NCBI GenBank assembly: GCA_965242595.1
Contig: OZ251464.1
Coordinates: 2,418,001-2,482,000, forward strand
Length of the DNA stretch: 64,000 nt
Source: SP197 sp965242595
GTDB taxonomy: Bacteria; Pseudomonadota; Alphaproteobacteria; SP197
Direction: 5' to 3'
Below the pieces are notes generated by a model. The model searched no databases. It worked only from the letters and a program-made list of their open reading frames with translations, and was not told the origin of the DNA. Below are positions 41,584 to 51,459 of the stretch, one piece after another. How positions within the stretch are numbered: position 1 is the first letter of the stretch; each line of letters opens with the position of its first letter. The position numbers and the translations under genes are program-made.

Positions 41584-42618
41584 ATGGCCGGTGCCGCCGA
41601 CAAGCCGCAGGCGCGCCAGGAGGCGGCGGCCACCTTCCTGGCGGCCCGGGGCTGGCACGATGCCCACCGGCGGCCGCTGGCGGGCGATGCCTCCTTTCGC
41701 CGCTATTGGCGCCTGGCCGGGCGGCAGGGCCGGGCCGTGCTGATGGACGCGCCGCCGCCCTGGGAAGATGTGCGCCCCTTCGCCGCCATCGCCCGCCATC
41801 TGGCCGCCCTGGGCCTGTCGCCGCCGCGTCTGCTGGCTTGCGACGAGGCGGCCGGCTTCCTGCTGCTGGAAGACCTGGGCGACGACATCTTCACCCGCGT
41901 GCTGGCCGCCGGCCGGGCCTGCGAGCGGGCGCTCTATCTCGCCGCCATCGACGCGCTGGTGGAGGTGCAGCGGGCGCCGCCGCCCGCCACCGCCGCGCCC
42001 TATGACGACGCCCTGTTCCTGGCCGAGCTGGCGCTGGCGCCCGATTGGTTCATGCCGCTGGCGGGGCTGGCCCTGCCCGCCGCCGGGCGTGCCGATTTCT
42101 TCGCCCTGTGGCGCCGCCTGCTGCCGCTGGCCCGGCGGGCGGGCACATCACTGGTGCTGCGCGATTATCACGCCGACAACCTGCTGTGGCTGCCGCAGCG
42201 CCAGGGCGCGGCCCGGGTGGGCCTGCTGGATTTTCAGGATGCCGTGACAGGCCCGGCGCCCTACGATCTGGTCTCGCTGCTGGAAGACGCCAGGCGCAAT
42301 GTCGCCGCCGCCACCGCCGCCGCCGCCCGGGCGCGCTATCTCGCCGCCTTTGCGGGGCGGGACGCGGACGCCTTCGCCACCGCCTGCGCGGTGCTGGGCG
42401 CCCAGCGCAACCTGAAGATCGTCGGCATTTTCTGCCGCCTGGCGGTGCGCGACGGCAAGCCCGCCTATCTGGCCCTGCTGCCGCGGGTGTGGGGCCATCT
42501 GGCGCGGAATCTGGAGCATCCGGCGCTGGCGCCGCTGGCGGCCTGGCTGGCACGCTGGGTGCCGACCGCCGCCCGGGGCGCCCTCGCCGCGCCCGCCCGC
42601 CGGCAAGGGAAGCCATGA
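41584..42618 (+). CDS. amgK: N-acetylmuramate/N-acetylglucosamine anomeric kinase AmgK
   Basis: A 344-residue aminoglycoside-phosphotransferase-fold kinase. It has the lobe-joining L-L-L-E-D-L-G-D-D segment near residue 96, the catalytic R-D-Y-H-A-D-N-L-L near 195-203 and the metal-binding L-L-D-F-Q-D. AmgK phosphorylates cell-wall amino sugars at C1 in the recycling route that bypasses MurA/fosfomycin. The downstream murU gene overlaps by ATGA, which supports the call. tsaE, often placed just before amgK, is absent here. Confidence 0.9.
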   Translation: MAGAADKPQARQEAAATFLAARGWHDAHRRPLAGDASFRRYWRLAGRQGRAVLMDAPPPWEDVRPFAAIARHLAALGLSPPRLLACDEAAGFLLLEDLGDDIFTRVLAAGRACERALYLAAIDALVEVQRAPPPATAAPYDDALFLAELALAPDWFMPLAGLALPAAGRADFFALWRRLLPLARRAGTSLVLRDYHADNLLWLPQRQGAARVGLLDFQDAVTGPAPYDLVSLLEDARRNVAAATAAAARARYLAAFAGRDADAFATACAVLGAQRNLKIVGIFCRLAVRDGKPAYLALLPRVWGHLARNLEHPALAPLAAWLARWVPTAARGALAAPARRQGKP

Positions 42619-43328
42619 TCCTGCCGCGCCGGGCCATGGTGCTGGCGGCCGGGCGCGGGCGGCGCATGCGCCCGCTTTCCGACACCCTGCCCAAGCCGCT
42701 GATCGCGATCGCCGGGCGCTCGCCGCTGGAGCGGATGCTGGACCGGTTCGCGGCGCTGGAACTGGTGGTGGTGAACGCCTGGCACCTGGCCTGGCGAATC
42801 GAACGGGCGCTGGCCGAACGCCACCGCCCGCCCGTGCTGCTGTTGCGCGAAGGGGCGCTGCTGGATACCGGCGGCGGCGTCCGCCAGGCGCTGCCCCATC
42901 TGGCCGGAGAGGGCGGCGAGGTCTTTGCCGTCGCCAATGGCGATGTGCTGCTGAAGGAGGCGGGAGTGCCGGCCCTGGAACGGCTGGCGGCGGCCTGGGA
43001 CGGGGCGGCCATGGACGCGCTGCTGCTGCTGGTCCCGCGCCGGCGGGCGGGGGGCTTTCGCGGCAGCGGCGATTTCTTCCTGGGCGGCGACGGGCGCCTG
43101 GCCCGGCGCGCCCTGGCGCCCAAAGCGCCCTTCGTCTATGCCGGCATGCAGCTGGTTCATCCGCGCCTGTTCGCCGCCGCGCCCAGCGGCGCCTTTTCGT
43201 TCAATCTGCTGTGGGATCGGGCGCTGGATCGCGGGCGCCTGATGGGCGCGGTCCATGACGGCGGCTGGTTCACCGTCGATCGCCCGGCCGCCATCGCCGC
43301 CGCCGAACGCTGGCTGGAGGAGCCATGA
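42615..43328 (+). CDS. murU: N-acetylmuramate-1-phosphate uridylyltransferase MurU
   Basis: A 237-residue nucleotidyltransferase. The N-terminal signature A-M-V-L-A-A-G-R-G-R-R-M-R-P-L and the L-P-K-P-L motif bind UTP and sugar phosphate. L-D-T-G-G-G-V near residue 80 and A-N-G-D-V near 103 supply substrate and metal contacts. MurU makes UDP-MurNAc from MurNAc-1-phosphate delivered by AmgK. It overlaps amgK and the AddB-AddA gene by 4 bases on either side, so the three are tightly coupled. Confidence 0.92.
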   Translation: MILPRRAMVLAAGRGRRMRPLSDTLPKPLIAIAGRSPLERMLDRFAALELVVVNAWHLAWRIERALAERHRPPVLLLREGALLDTGGGVRQALPHLAGEGGEVFAVANGDVLLKEAGVPALERLAAAWDGAAMDALLLLVPRRRAGGFRGSGDFFLGGDGRLARRALAPKAPFVYAGMQLVHPRLFAAAPSGAFSFNLLWDRALDRGRLMGAVHDGGWFTVDRPAAIAAAERWLEEP

Positions 43329-46300
43329 GGGGCATCTATAGCGTGGCGGCGGGAACGGGCTTTGCCGATGCCATCGCCGCCACCGTGCTGGACCGCCACG
43401 GCCAGGCGCCGGAAGCGCTGGGCGAGGTGACGATCCTGGTTCCCACCCGCCGCGCGGTGCGGGCGCTGGAGGAAGGCTTTCAACGCCAGGCGGGCGGGCG
43501 GGCGCTGTTGCTGCCCGCCATCCGGCCGATAGGCGATGCCGACGAGGACGAGCTGACGGTGGCCCTGGCCGGCGAAAACGCGGCCGGGGCAGAGCTGCCG
43601 CCCGCCATCGCCCCGTTGCGCCGCCAGCTGCTGCTGACCCGGGACATCCGCGAGCGGGACAAGCGTTTGGGCGACGCCGAGGCGGTGCGGCTGGCGGCGG
43701 CGCTGGCCGCCTTCATCGACGAGGCCGACACCGCCGAGGCGGATATGGCGCGGCTGGCGACGCTGGTGGAAGGCGAGCTTACCGCCCATTGGCAGCGCAC
43801 GCTGGATCTGTTGGCCGCGCTCGCCGCCGCATGGCGCCAGCGCCTGGCCAGCGAGGGCCGCAGCGACCCGGCCTGGCGGCGCAGCCGGCTGCTGGACCGG
43901 CTGGACCGGCTGTGGCGCCGCCAGCCACCGCAAGGGCCGGTGATCGCGGCCGGGACCACCGGCACCATCCCCGCCACGGCCCGGCTGCTGGCCACGATTC
44001 TGGGCCTGCCCCAGGGCCAGGTGGTGCTGCCCGGGCTGGACCTGGAGATGAGCGACGCAGCCTGGGAGGCCATCGGCCCCAGCCATCCCCAGCATGCCCT
44101 GAAATCCCTGCTGGAACGGTTGCAGCTGGCGCGCGGCGATGTCACCCCGTGGCCGCTGCCGCCCGCCGCCCGCCTGCCGCGCGGCAGACGGGCGCGGCGC
44201 CGGCTGCTGTCTCAGGCGCTGCTGCCGCCCCAGGCGGAGGCGGACGAGGCGATCTGCGCCGATGCCAGCGACGGGCTGGAGCTGATCCGCTGCGCCCATC
44301 CGCGCCAGGAGGCGCAGGTGGCGGCGCTGCGCATGAGGCTGGAGCTGGAGACGCCGGGCCGCAGCGTCGCCCTGATCGCCCGCGATCGCGCCCTGGCCCG
44401 GCGGGTGGCGGCGGCGCTGCGGCGCTGGTCGATCCAGGTGGACGATTCGGCCGGCACGGCCCTGGCCAGCACGCCGCCCGGCGCCCTGTTCCGGCTGGCG
44501 GGCGAGGCCTGCGCCCAGAACTGGGCGCCGGTGCCGCTGCTGGCGGTGCTGAAACACCCGCTGTGCCAGCTTCGCCACCCCCGGGGCGAGCTGCGCCGCC
44601 TGGCGCGGCGGCTGGAACGCGCCTGCCTGCGCGGCCCGCGCCCGGCGCCCGGCATCGCCGGCGTGAAGGCGGCCCTGGCCGAATCCGAACGGCGCCGCGC
44701 CCGCAACGACGGCGGCGCCGGCAGCGCCGGCAGCGGCAGCGACGGCAACAGCAACGATGACAACGCCACGTTGCGGGCGCTGCTGGACCGGCTGGAGGCC
44801 GCCAGCGGCGCGCTCTGCCGCCTGCTGCAACGCCCGCGCGCGCCGCTGGGCGAGCTGGTCCGCGCCCATATCGCCTGCCTGGAAGCCCTGACCGCGACGC
44901 CGGACGGCGAGGCGGCGTGCTGGCAGGGCGAGGATGGCGAGGCGCTCTATGGCTTCGTCTGCGAGCTGCTGGACGATGCCGCCGCCCTGGGCCGCGTCCA
45001 GGGCAGCGCCTGGCCGGCGCTGCTGGAAAGCCTGCTGGCCGGGCGGGCGGTGCGCCCGCGCTTCGGACGCCATCCCCGCGCCTTCGTCTGGGGGCCGCTG
45101 GAGGCGCGCCTGCAACAGGCCGATGTGGTGATCCTGGCCGGGCTGGTGGAAGGCAGCTGGCCGCCGGAGGCCGCCGCCGACCCCTGGCTTGGCCGCCCCA
45201 TGCGAGAGCGGTTCGGGCTGGGGCCGCCGGAGGCGCGCATTGGCCAGGCGGCCCATGATTTCGTCCAGCTGGCGGCGGGCGAAAAGGTGGTGCTGCTCTA
45301 CAGCCGGCGGGCCGGCGGCGCGCCCACGGCCCCGGCCCGCTGGCTGTTGCGCCTGGAGGCGCTGCTGGCCCGCCACGGCCAGGCCCGCCAGCCGCTGCAG
45401 GCCGGCGCCGCCTGCGCGGCCTGGCAGGCGCGGCTGGAGCGCCCGCAGGCGATAACGCCCGCCCCCGCGCCCCGCCCGCGCCCGCCGCGCCAGGCGCGCC
45501 CCGACAAGCTTTCCGTCACCCAGGTGCAGATCTGGCAGCGCGATCCCTATGCCATCTATGCCCGCCACATTCTGGGGCTGAAGCCGCTGGACGAGATCGA
45601 CCGGGACGCCGACGCCGCCCAGCGCGGCAGCCTGATCCACCAGGCCCTGGCCGATTTCACCGCCGAACATCCGGCGGCGCTGCCGGCGGACGCCCTGGAG
45701 CGCCTGATCGCGGCCGGGCGCAAGGTGTTCGCCCCGGCCATGGACCGCCCGGCGGTGGCGACCTTCTGGTGGCGCCGTTTCCAGCGCATCGCCGCCTGGC
45801 TGATCGACGAGGAAAGGGGCCGACGCCCCGCGCTGGCCACCGTGGCGGCCGAGGTGGAAGGCGCCTTGACGCTCACCGCCGCCGACGGGCGCGCCTTCCA
45901 GCTGATAGCGCGCGCCGACCGGCTGGAGCGCGGGCACGACGGCAGCGTCGCCGTGATCGACTACAAAACCGGCACCGTACCGCCCAAAAAGGATGTGGCC
46001 TCGGGCCGGGCGCCGCAGCTGCCGCTGGAGGCGGCCATGGCGCGCTATGGCGCCTTCGCAGACATGGCGCCGGCGCCGGTGGCGGCGCTGGAACACTGGC
46101 GGCTTAGCGGCGGCGAGCCGCCCGGCAAGGTGGAGGCGGTGGCCGGGCCGGAACAGACGATCAGCGATGCCCTGGCCGGCCTCAGACGGCTGATCGCCGC
46201 CTTCGCCGATCCCGAAACACCCTATCTCGATCATCCGGCGGGCGCGGCCGTGGGCCCCTTCGACGATTACGTCGACATCGCCCGCAGCGACGAATGGCGC

Positions 46301-49300
46301 CAGGGCCCCGGCCGGTCCCTGGGCGACGATGCGGATGGCGCCCCGGATATCGCGGCCCCCGCCAGCCCCGGCGCGCTCGTCGGCCATGACGTCCAGCAGG
46401 CCTGCTCCGACCCCGCCCGCAGCGTGTGGGTGACGGCCTCGGCCGGGACCGGCAAGACCAAGGTGCTGACCGACCGGGTGCTGCGGCTGTTGCTGGCGGG
46501 CTGCGCACCCGGGCGCATCCTCTGCCTCACCTTCACCCGCGCGGCGGCGGCCGAGATGGGCAGCCGCATCCGCCGCGAACTGGCGGATTGGGCCGGATAT
46601 GGCGAGGAGCAGCTGGCCTGCCGCCTGCAGGCGCTGACCGGCAAGGCGCCCACGGCGGCGGCCATGCGGCTGGCGCGCCAGCTGTTCGCCCTGGTGCTGG
46701 ACGCCCCGGATGGCCTGCGCATCGCCACCATCCACAGCTTTTGCCAGTCGCTGCTGGGGCGCTTTCCGCTGGAGGCGGGCATCGCCCCCGGCTTCACGGC
46801 GGTCGAGGAGCGTGAAAGCGCCGAACTGCGGCGCGCCGCCCGCGACCGGGTGCTGGGCGAGATCGCCGCCGGCGCCCGGCCCGAACTGGACCAAGCCCTC
46901 GACCGCCTGGTCGTCGCCGCCAGCGAGAGGCGGGCAGACATGCTCACCGGCGAGCTCGACGCCAACGGCGCCCGCATCGAACTCATGCTGGCACAGCATG
47001 GCGGCCTCCAGGGCGCGCTGGCGGCGCTGGCGGCGGGGCTGGGGATTGCTGGCGACACCACGCCGGAAGCGCTCGATGCCGCCACCTGCCGCGATGGCGC
47101 CTTCGCCGCCGACGCCCTGCGCGAAGCCGCCCAGGCCCTGGAGGCCGGCAGCGCCACGGATCGCGCCAGGGCGCGAGAGATCACGGCCTTTCTGGACGCA
47201 CCGCAGGACGCGCGCGCCGCTCTGCTCGAAGGCTATGTCAGGTGCTTTCTCACGGCGGCGGGCGAGGTTCGCAAGGCCCTTTGCACGAAGGCGGTTCGCG
47301 AGGCCCGCCCGGGCGCAGCCGCTGCCCTGGAGCGGGAGGGCGAGCGCCTGGCGCTCCATGCCGAACGCCGCCACGGGCTGGCGGCCTTCGCCCGCACCCG
47401 GGCGCTGCTGGTGGTGGGCGATGCCATCCTGGCCGCCTTCCGCGCCCTGAAGCGGGAACGGGCGGTGCTGGACTACGACGACCTGATCGCCCATGCCCGG
47501 CGCCTGCTGACCCAGGACGGCATGGCCTCCTGGGTGCTCTACAAGCTGGATGGCGGCATCGATCACATCCTGGTGGACGAAGCCCAGGACACCAACCCCT
47601 TTCAATGGCAGGCGATCCTGGCCCTGGCCGACGAGTTCTTCGCCGGCGCGGGCGCCAGCGACCGCCAGCGCACCCTGTTCGTGGTGGGCGACGAGAAGCA
47701 ATCCATCTTCAGCTTCCAGGGCGCCGACATCGATCGCCTGCACGAGGTGCGCGGCGAGCTGGAACGGCGCGTGCCGGCACCGCACTGGCTGGAGGGCGAG
47801 CTCGAGCTCTCCTACCGTTCCGTCCCCGCCGTGCTGGCCTTCGTCGATGCCGTGTTCGCGCTGCCGGAGGCGCGGGATGGCGTCGTCTCCGCCGGCAAGA
47901 AGCTCCGCCACCAACCCCAGCGCCGCGGCGATGGCGGGCTGGTGGAGGTGTGGCCGCTGCTGCCCAAAGAGAACAAGCCGGACGAGGCGGACCCGTGGAC
48001 CGCCTGCCTGGACCAAGAGGCGCCCAGAACCGGCAGCGACCGGCTGGCGGACGCCATCGCCCGGCGCATCGCCGCCATGACCGGGGCCGGTGGCGCCCGC
48101 GCCGAAATGCTGGAGGCGGAGCGGCGCCCGCTGCGTCCGGGCGATGTGCTGGTGCTGCTGCGCCGCCGCGCCGGCCTGCTGCCCGCCCTGATGCGGGCGC
48201 TGCGGCGCCATGGCGTGGCGGTGGCCGGGGCCGACCGCATGGACCTGGCCCGCGAGACCGCGGTGCGCGATCTGCTGGCCCTGGCCCGTTTCTGCCTGCT
48301 GCCCGCCGACGATCTCGCCCTGGCATCGGTGCTGAAGGGGCCGCTGATCGGCTTCGACGACGACCAGCTGTTCGCCCTGGCCTGGCCGCGCCCGGAACGG
48401 CCAGCGTCGCTGTGGCGCCGGCTGCAAGGGCGCCGCGACCGGGACCAGGCCTGCGCCCGGGCGGCGGACTGGCTGCAAGCCTGCCTGCGGCGCACCGACT
48501 GGGCGCCACCCTTCGCCTTTTTCGAAGCCGTGCTGACCGGCCCCGCCGCCACGCCCCAGGCAGAGGGCGACGACCGGCCCGCGAGCGGGCGCAAGGCGCT
48601 GGCCGCCCGCCTGGGGCTGGAGGCGCTGGAGGCGCTGGACGAGTTCCTCGACCTGACGCTGAGCTATGAGCGGGACCACCCGCCCTCGCTGCAAGGCTTC
48701 GTCCACTGGTTCGCCAGCGGCAGCGCCGAGGCGAAGCGCGAGGCGGCCACGGGCGGCGACGCCGTGCGCATCATGACCGTGCATGGCGCCAAGGGATTGC
48801 AGGCGCCGGTGGTGTTCGTGGCCGACGACATGGCCAGAAAGCCCAACCTGCCCGCCATCCTGTGGGACCGCAAAGCCCAGCTGCCGCTGTGGACCGGCGG
48901 CGACGCCTGGAGCGCGCGGCTGAAGGGGGAGGAGACGGCGCGGCGCGAGCAGGAGGAACGGCGCCTGCTCTATGTCGCGCTGACCCGCGCCCGCGACCGC
49001 CTCTATGTGGTCGCCGCCCAAGGCGCCGCCCCCTACCCGAACAGCTGGCACGACCTGGCGCGCCGGGGGATTGCAGCGTGCAAGGGCGGGGCGGAGTTCG
49101 ATTTCGAGGAATTCGATTTCACCGCCACCGAGGAGGGCCGCGCCGCCTGCGAGGGCATGGAGCCGCCCGACGACCCCGAGGGCGGCTGGCCCGGCGCGCT
49201 GCGGCTGACCTGCCGGCAGTCCGCCACCGCGCCGCCAGCGCCCGCCCGCCACGCGCCGCCGCCCATCCCGCCGCTGCCGGCCGCCGCCTGGCGCCCGCTG

Positions 49301-49870
49301 CCGCCCGAGGCGCCGCCGCGCCCGCAGCGCCCGTCCGGCCCGCCCTCGCCGCTGGCGGCCGGCGGCGGCGAGGGGCGGCGGCGCGGGCAGCTGGTCCATC
49401 GTTTGCTGGAGCTGCTGCCCGACCTGCCTGCGGGCGAACGGCAGGGCAGCGGCGAGGCGCTGGCCGCCCGTCACGCGCCCGCCATGGCGGCGACGGAACG
49501 CCGCGCCCTGGTGGCGGACGTGCTGGCGATCGTCGCAGACCGGGCCTTTGCGCCGCTGTTCGCCCCCGGCAGCCGGGCCGAAGTGGCCCTGGCCGGGCGC
49601 TGCGGCGGGCGGATTGTCGCCGGGCGGGTGGACCGGCTGGCGGTGACGCCAGAGGCGGTCGCCGTGGTGGAATACAAAACCGGGCATGCCGCCCCCGCCA
49701 GGGTAGAGGCGACCCCCGCCCCCCATCTCGCCCAGCTGGCGGCCTATCGCGAGTTGCTGGCCCAGATCTACCCCGAACGCCGCATCGCCTGCCACCTGCT
49801 GTGGACCGACCGGCCGCAGCTGGTGGAGATCCCCGCCCCGCTGCTGGACGCCCACCGCCCCGGCGGATAA
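43325..49870 (+). CDS. AddB-AddA fused helicase-nuclease, 2181 residues
   Basis: One uninterrupted frame encodes both subunits of the AddAB double-strand-break resection enzyme. AddB covers about 1-1005: degenerate helicase-like part, then a PD-(D/E)XK nuclease with G-S-L-I-H (His772) and D879-Y-K881. A linker of about 28 residues leads to AddA (about 1030-2181): motif I A-S-A-G-T-G-K-T (K1044), D-E-A-Q-D-T, G-D-E-K-Q-S-I, the T-V-H-G-A-K-G-L motif, A-L-T-R-A-R-D-R and a second nuclease with E2116-Y-K2118. In other alphaproteobacteria the two are normally adjacent separate genes. No stop or good internal start lies at the junction (46300-46430). A low-complexity G/S/N stretch sits near residue 465. 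Confidence 0.93.
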   Translation: MRGIYSVAAGTGFADAIAATVLDRHGQAPEALGEVTILVPTRRAVRALEEGFQRQAGGRALLLPAIRPIGDADEDELTVALAGENAAGAELPPAIAPLRRQLLLTRDIRERDKRLGDAEAVRLAAALAAFIDEADTAEADMARLATLVEGELTAHWQRTLDLLAALAAAWRQRLASEGRSDPAWRRSRLLDRLDRLWRRQPPQGPVIAAGTTGTIPATARLLATILGLPQGQVVLPGLDLEMSDAAWEAIGPSHPQHALKSLLERLQLARGDVTPWPLPPAARLPRGRRARRRLLSQALLPPQAEADEAICADASDGLELIRCAHPRQEAQVAALRMRLELETPGRSVALIARDRALARRVAAALRRWSIQVDDSAGTALASTPPGALFRLAGEACAQNWAPVPLLAVLKHPLCQLRHPRGELRRLARRLERACLRGPRPAPGIAGVKAALAESERRRARNDGGAGSAGSGSDGNSNDDNATLRALLDRLEAASGALCRLLQRPRAPLGELVRAHIACLEALTATPDGEAACWQGEDGEALYGFVCELLDDAAALGRVQGSAWPALLESLLAGRAVRPRFGRHPRAFVWGPLEARLQQADVVILAGLVEGSWPPEAAADPWLGRPMRERFGLGPPEARIGQAAHDFVQLAAGEKVVLLYSRRAGGAPTAPARWLLRLEALLARHGQARQPLQAGAACAAWQARLERPQAITPAPAPRPRPPRQARPDKLSVTQVQIWQRDPYAIYARHILGLKPLDEIDRDADAAQRGSLIHQALADFTAEHPAALPADALERLIAAGRKVFAPAMDRPAVATFWWRRFQRIAAWLIDEERGRRPALATVAAEVEGALTLTAADGRAFQLIARADRLERGHDGSVAVIDYKTGTVPPKKDVASGRAPQLPLEAAMARYGAFADMAPAPVAALEHWRLSGGEPPGKVEAVAGPEQTISDALAGLRRLIAAFADPETPYLDHPAGAAVGPFDDYVDIARSDEWRQGPGRSLGDDADGAPDIAAPASPGALVGHDVQQACSDPARSVWVTASAGTGKTKVLTDRVLRLLLAGCAPGRILCLTFTRAAAAEMGSRIRRELADWAGYGEEQLACRLQALTGKAPTAAAMRLARQLFALVLDAPDGLRIATIHSFCQSLLGRFPLEAGIAPGFTAVEERESAELRRAARDRVLGEIAAGARPELDQALDRLVVAASERRADMLTGELDANGARIELMLAQHGGLQGALAALAAGLGIAGDTTPEALDAATCRDGAFAADALREAAQALEAGSATDRARAREITAFLDAPQDARAALLEGYVRCFLTAAGEVRKALCTKAVREARPGAAAALEREGERLALHAERRHGLAAFARTRALLVVGDAILAAFRALKRERAVLDYDDLIAHARRLLTQDGMASWVLYKLDGGIDHILVDEAQDTNPFQWQAILALADEFFAGAGASDRQRTLFVVGDEKQSIFSFQGADIDRLHEVRGELERRVPAPHWLEGELELSYRSVPAVLAFVDAVFALPEARDGVVSAGKKLRHQPQRRGDGGLVEVWPLLPKENKPDEADPWTACLDQEAPRTGSDRLADAIARRIAAMTGAGGARAEMLEAERRPLRPGDVLVLLRRRAGLLPALMRALRRHGVAVAGADRMDLARETAVRDLLALARFCLLPADDLALASVLKGPLIGFDDDQLFALAWPRPERPASLWRRLQGRRDRDQACARAADWLQACLRRTDWAPPFAFFEAVLTGPAATPQAEGDDRPASGRKALAARLGLEALEALDEFLDLTLSYERDHPPSLQGFVHWFASGSAEAKREAATGGDAVRIMTVHGAKGLQAPVVFVADDMARKPNLPAILWDRKAQLPLWTGGDAWSARLKGEETARREQEERRLLYVALTRARDRLYVVAAQGAAPYPNSWHDLARRGIAACKGGAEFDFEEFDFTATEEGRAACEGMEPPDDPEGGWPGALRLTCRQSATAPPAPARHAPPPIPPLPAAAWRPLPPEAPPRPQRPSGPPSPLAAGGGEGRRRGQLVHRLLELLPDLPAGERQGSGEALAARHAPAMAATERRALVADVLAIVADRAFAPLFAPGSRAEVALAGRCGGRIVAGRVDRLAVTPEAVAVVEYKTGHAAPARVEATPAPHLAQLAAYRELLAQIYPERRIACHLLWTDRPQLVEIPAPLLDAHRPGG

Positions 49871-49939
49871 GCTAGGTCGCTTCCCGAAGAGCCCATCGCC
49901 GAACCTGTTATGCTGCCGAACGCCCACCGCCCCGGCGGA
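49848..49939 (+). repeat. Direct repeat of the last addA codons (two identical 20-mers)
   Basis: The 20 bases at 49848-49867, which encode the last residues of the AddB-AddA protein up to its stop, recur exactly at 49920-49939 in the intergenic region. The preceding bases are also partly alike. This looks like a small local duplication of the gene's 3' end. The rest of 49871-50033 holds no gene I can support. Confidence 0.7.
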
Positions 49940-50033
49940 CAGGCCAGCGGGAAGCATGGACAGGCCGGCCAGCTTGGCTATGGTGGCGCCCGCCGGGCGG
50001 GGAGGCCGGGCGCCGACAAGGGGGGACGAGGCC

Positions 50034-51356
50034 ATGGCGGCACAGGGTGAGCTGGCGCAGAGCGCGGCCGAGAAGGGCATGCGCTATATTCTGGTAAGCT
50101 TTTCGGACCTGGCGGGGGTGGCCCGGTCCAAGCTGGTGCCGGTTTCCGCCATCGACGACATGGCCAGGGACGGGGCCGGTTTCGCCGGTTTCGCCACCTA
50201 TCTCGACATGACGCCGGCCCATCCGGACATGTTCGCCCTGCCCGATCCCGCCTCGCTGCTGCAACTGCCCTGGAAGCCGGAGGTAGGCTGGATGGCCGCC
50301 GATCTGGCGATGGCCGGCGGCGAGGTGGAACACGCCCCGCGCAACGTGCTGCGCCGCATGGTGGCGGCGGCGGGCGAGCGGGGCTGGCGGCTGAAAACCG
50401 GGGTGGAATGCGAATACCACCTGATCTCCGCCGACGGCCAGGCGATCTCCGATCCCCGCGATACCATGGCCAAGCCGTGCTACGACCAGCAGGCGCTGAT
50501 GCGCCGTTTCGATGTGGTGGCCGAGATCTGCGACGCCATGCAGACGCTGGGCTGGGAGCCCTATCAGAACGACCACGAGGACGCCAACGGCCAGTTCGAG
50601 ATGAACTGGGGCTATGCCGATGTGCTGGTGACGGCCGACCGCCACAGCTTCTTCAAATTCATGGTGAAATCCATCGCCGAGAAGCACGGCCTGCGCGCCA
50701 CCTTCATGCCCAAGCCGTTCTCCCATCTCACCGGCAACGGCTGCCACACCCATGCCAGCCTGTGGGACGAGGCGGGGCGCGTGAACCTGTTCCACGACCA
50801 GGAGGGCGAGCTCGGCATCTCGGCCCTGGGCTACCATTTCCTGGGCGGCGTGCTGGCCCATGCCGGGGCGCTGACCGCGATCTTCAACCCCAGCGTCAAC
50901 AGCTATAAGCGCATCAACGCCCAGGCGACGCTTTCGGGCGCCACCTGGTCGCCCAACACCGTCAGCTATACGGGCAACAACCGCACCCACATGGTGCGCA
51001 TCCCCGACCAGGGGCGGTTCGAGTTCCGGCTGATGGACGGGGCCACCAACCCCTATCTGGCCCAGGCGGCGCTGCTGGCGGCCGGCATGGACGGCATCGC
51101 CAGGGGCACCGATCCCGGGCGGCGGCTGGATATCGACATGTATCGGGCCGACGAGGCGCAGCTGAAAAAGCTGAAGGTGAAGCGCCTGCCGCTCAATCTG
51201 CTGGATGCCACCCGCCTGATGCAGAAGAACGCCATGCTGCGGGCCGCTCTGGGCGACGAGACGGTGGATGCCTTCACCGCCATGGCGATGCGCGAATGGG
51301 AGGATTACGCCCGCCACCTGACCCAGTGGGAGCGCGACCGCACCCTGGATTGTTAA
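50034..51356 (+). CDS. glnT: GlnT/type III glutamine synthetase family protein
   Basis: A 440-residue ATP-dependent ligase of the glutamine synthetase fold. Motifs seen are E-C-E-Y-H near residue 125 (metal site), N-G-C-H-T-H-A-S-L near 235 (ATP site), N-P-S-V-N-S-Y-K-R and N-N-R-T-H-M-V-R-I near 310. The start at 50034 follows a purine-rich GGGGGGACGAG site; upstream in-frame ATGs give a low-complexity extension. The same family includes gamma-glutamylmethylamide synthetase, so with the methylated-amine genes elsewhere in the window a methylamine substrate cannot be ruled out. Confidence 0.88.
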   Translation: MAAQGELAQSAAEKGMRYILVSFSDLAGVARSKLVPVSAIDDMARDGAGFAGFATYLDMTPAHPDMFALPDPASLLQLPWKPEVGWMAADLAMAGGEVEHAPRNVLRRMVAAAGERGWRLKTGVECEYHLISADGQAISDPRDTMAKPCYDQQALMRRFDVVAEICDAMQTLGWEPYQNDHEDANGQFEMNWGYADVLVTADRHSFFKFMVKSIAEKHGLRATFMPKPFSHLTGNGCHTHASLWDEAGRVNLFHDQEGELGISALGYHFLGGVLAHAGALTAIFNPSVNSYKRINAQATLSGATWSPNTVSYTGNNRTHMVRIPDQGRFEFRLMDGATNPYLAQAALLAAGMDGIARGTDPGRRLDIDMYRADEAQLKKLKVKRLPLNLLDATRLMQKNAMLRAALGDETVDAFTAMAMREWEDYARHLTQWERDRTLDC

Positions 51357-51414
51357 CGGTGGGGATTGTTGACGGTGGGGACTGTTGACGGTGGGGATTG
51401 CCGACGATGGGAAT
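51351..51414. repeat. 16-bp tandem repeat, four copies
   Basis: Four head-to-tail units of 16 bases (51351-51366, 51367-51382, 51383-51398, 51399-51414). The first three differ at one or two positions; the fourth is more diverged. The consensus is TGTTGACGGTGGGGAT. The first unit includes the stop codon of the glutamine synthetase gene. The array ends 45 bases before the ribokinase start. Confidence 0.85.
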
Positions 51415-51459
51415 CGCCGGCGGCAGGGCGCCGATGGCGGGCGCGGGCGGGGCGCGGGC

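Noticed and set aside
43157..50080. A 2307-codon open frame on the minus strand opposite the AddB-AddA gene.
   Set aside because: Long antisense frames arise from the very high third-position GC. The translation is low-complexity Gln/Gly/Arg-rich with no domain, while the plus strand has full helicase and nuclease motifs.
51351..51414. CRISPR array in the 16-bp repeats.
   Set aside because: Units are directly adjacent with no spacers, and no cas gene is in the window.
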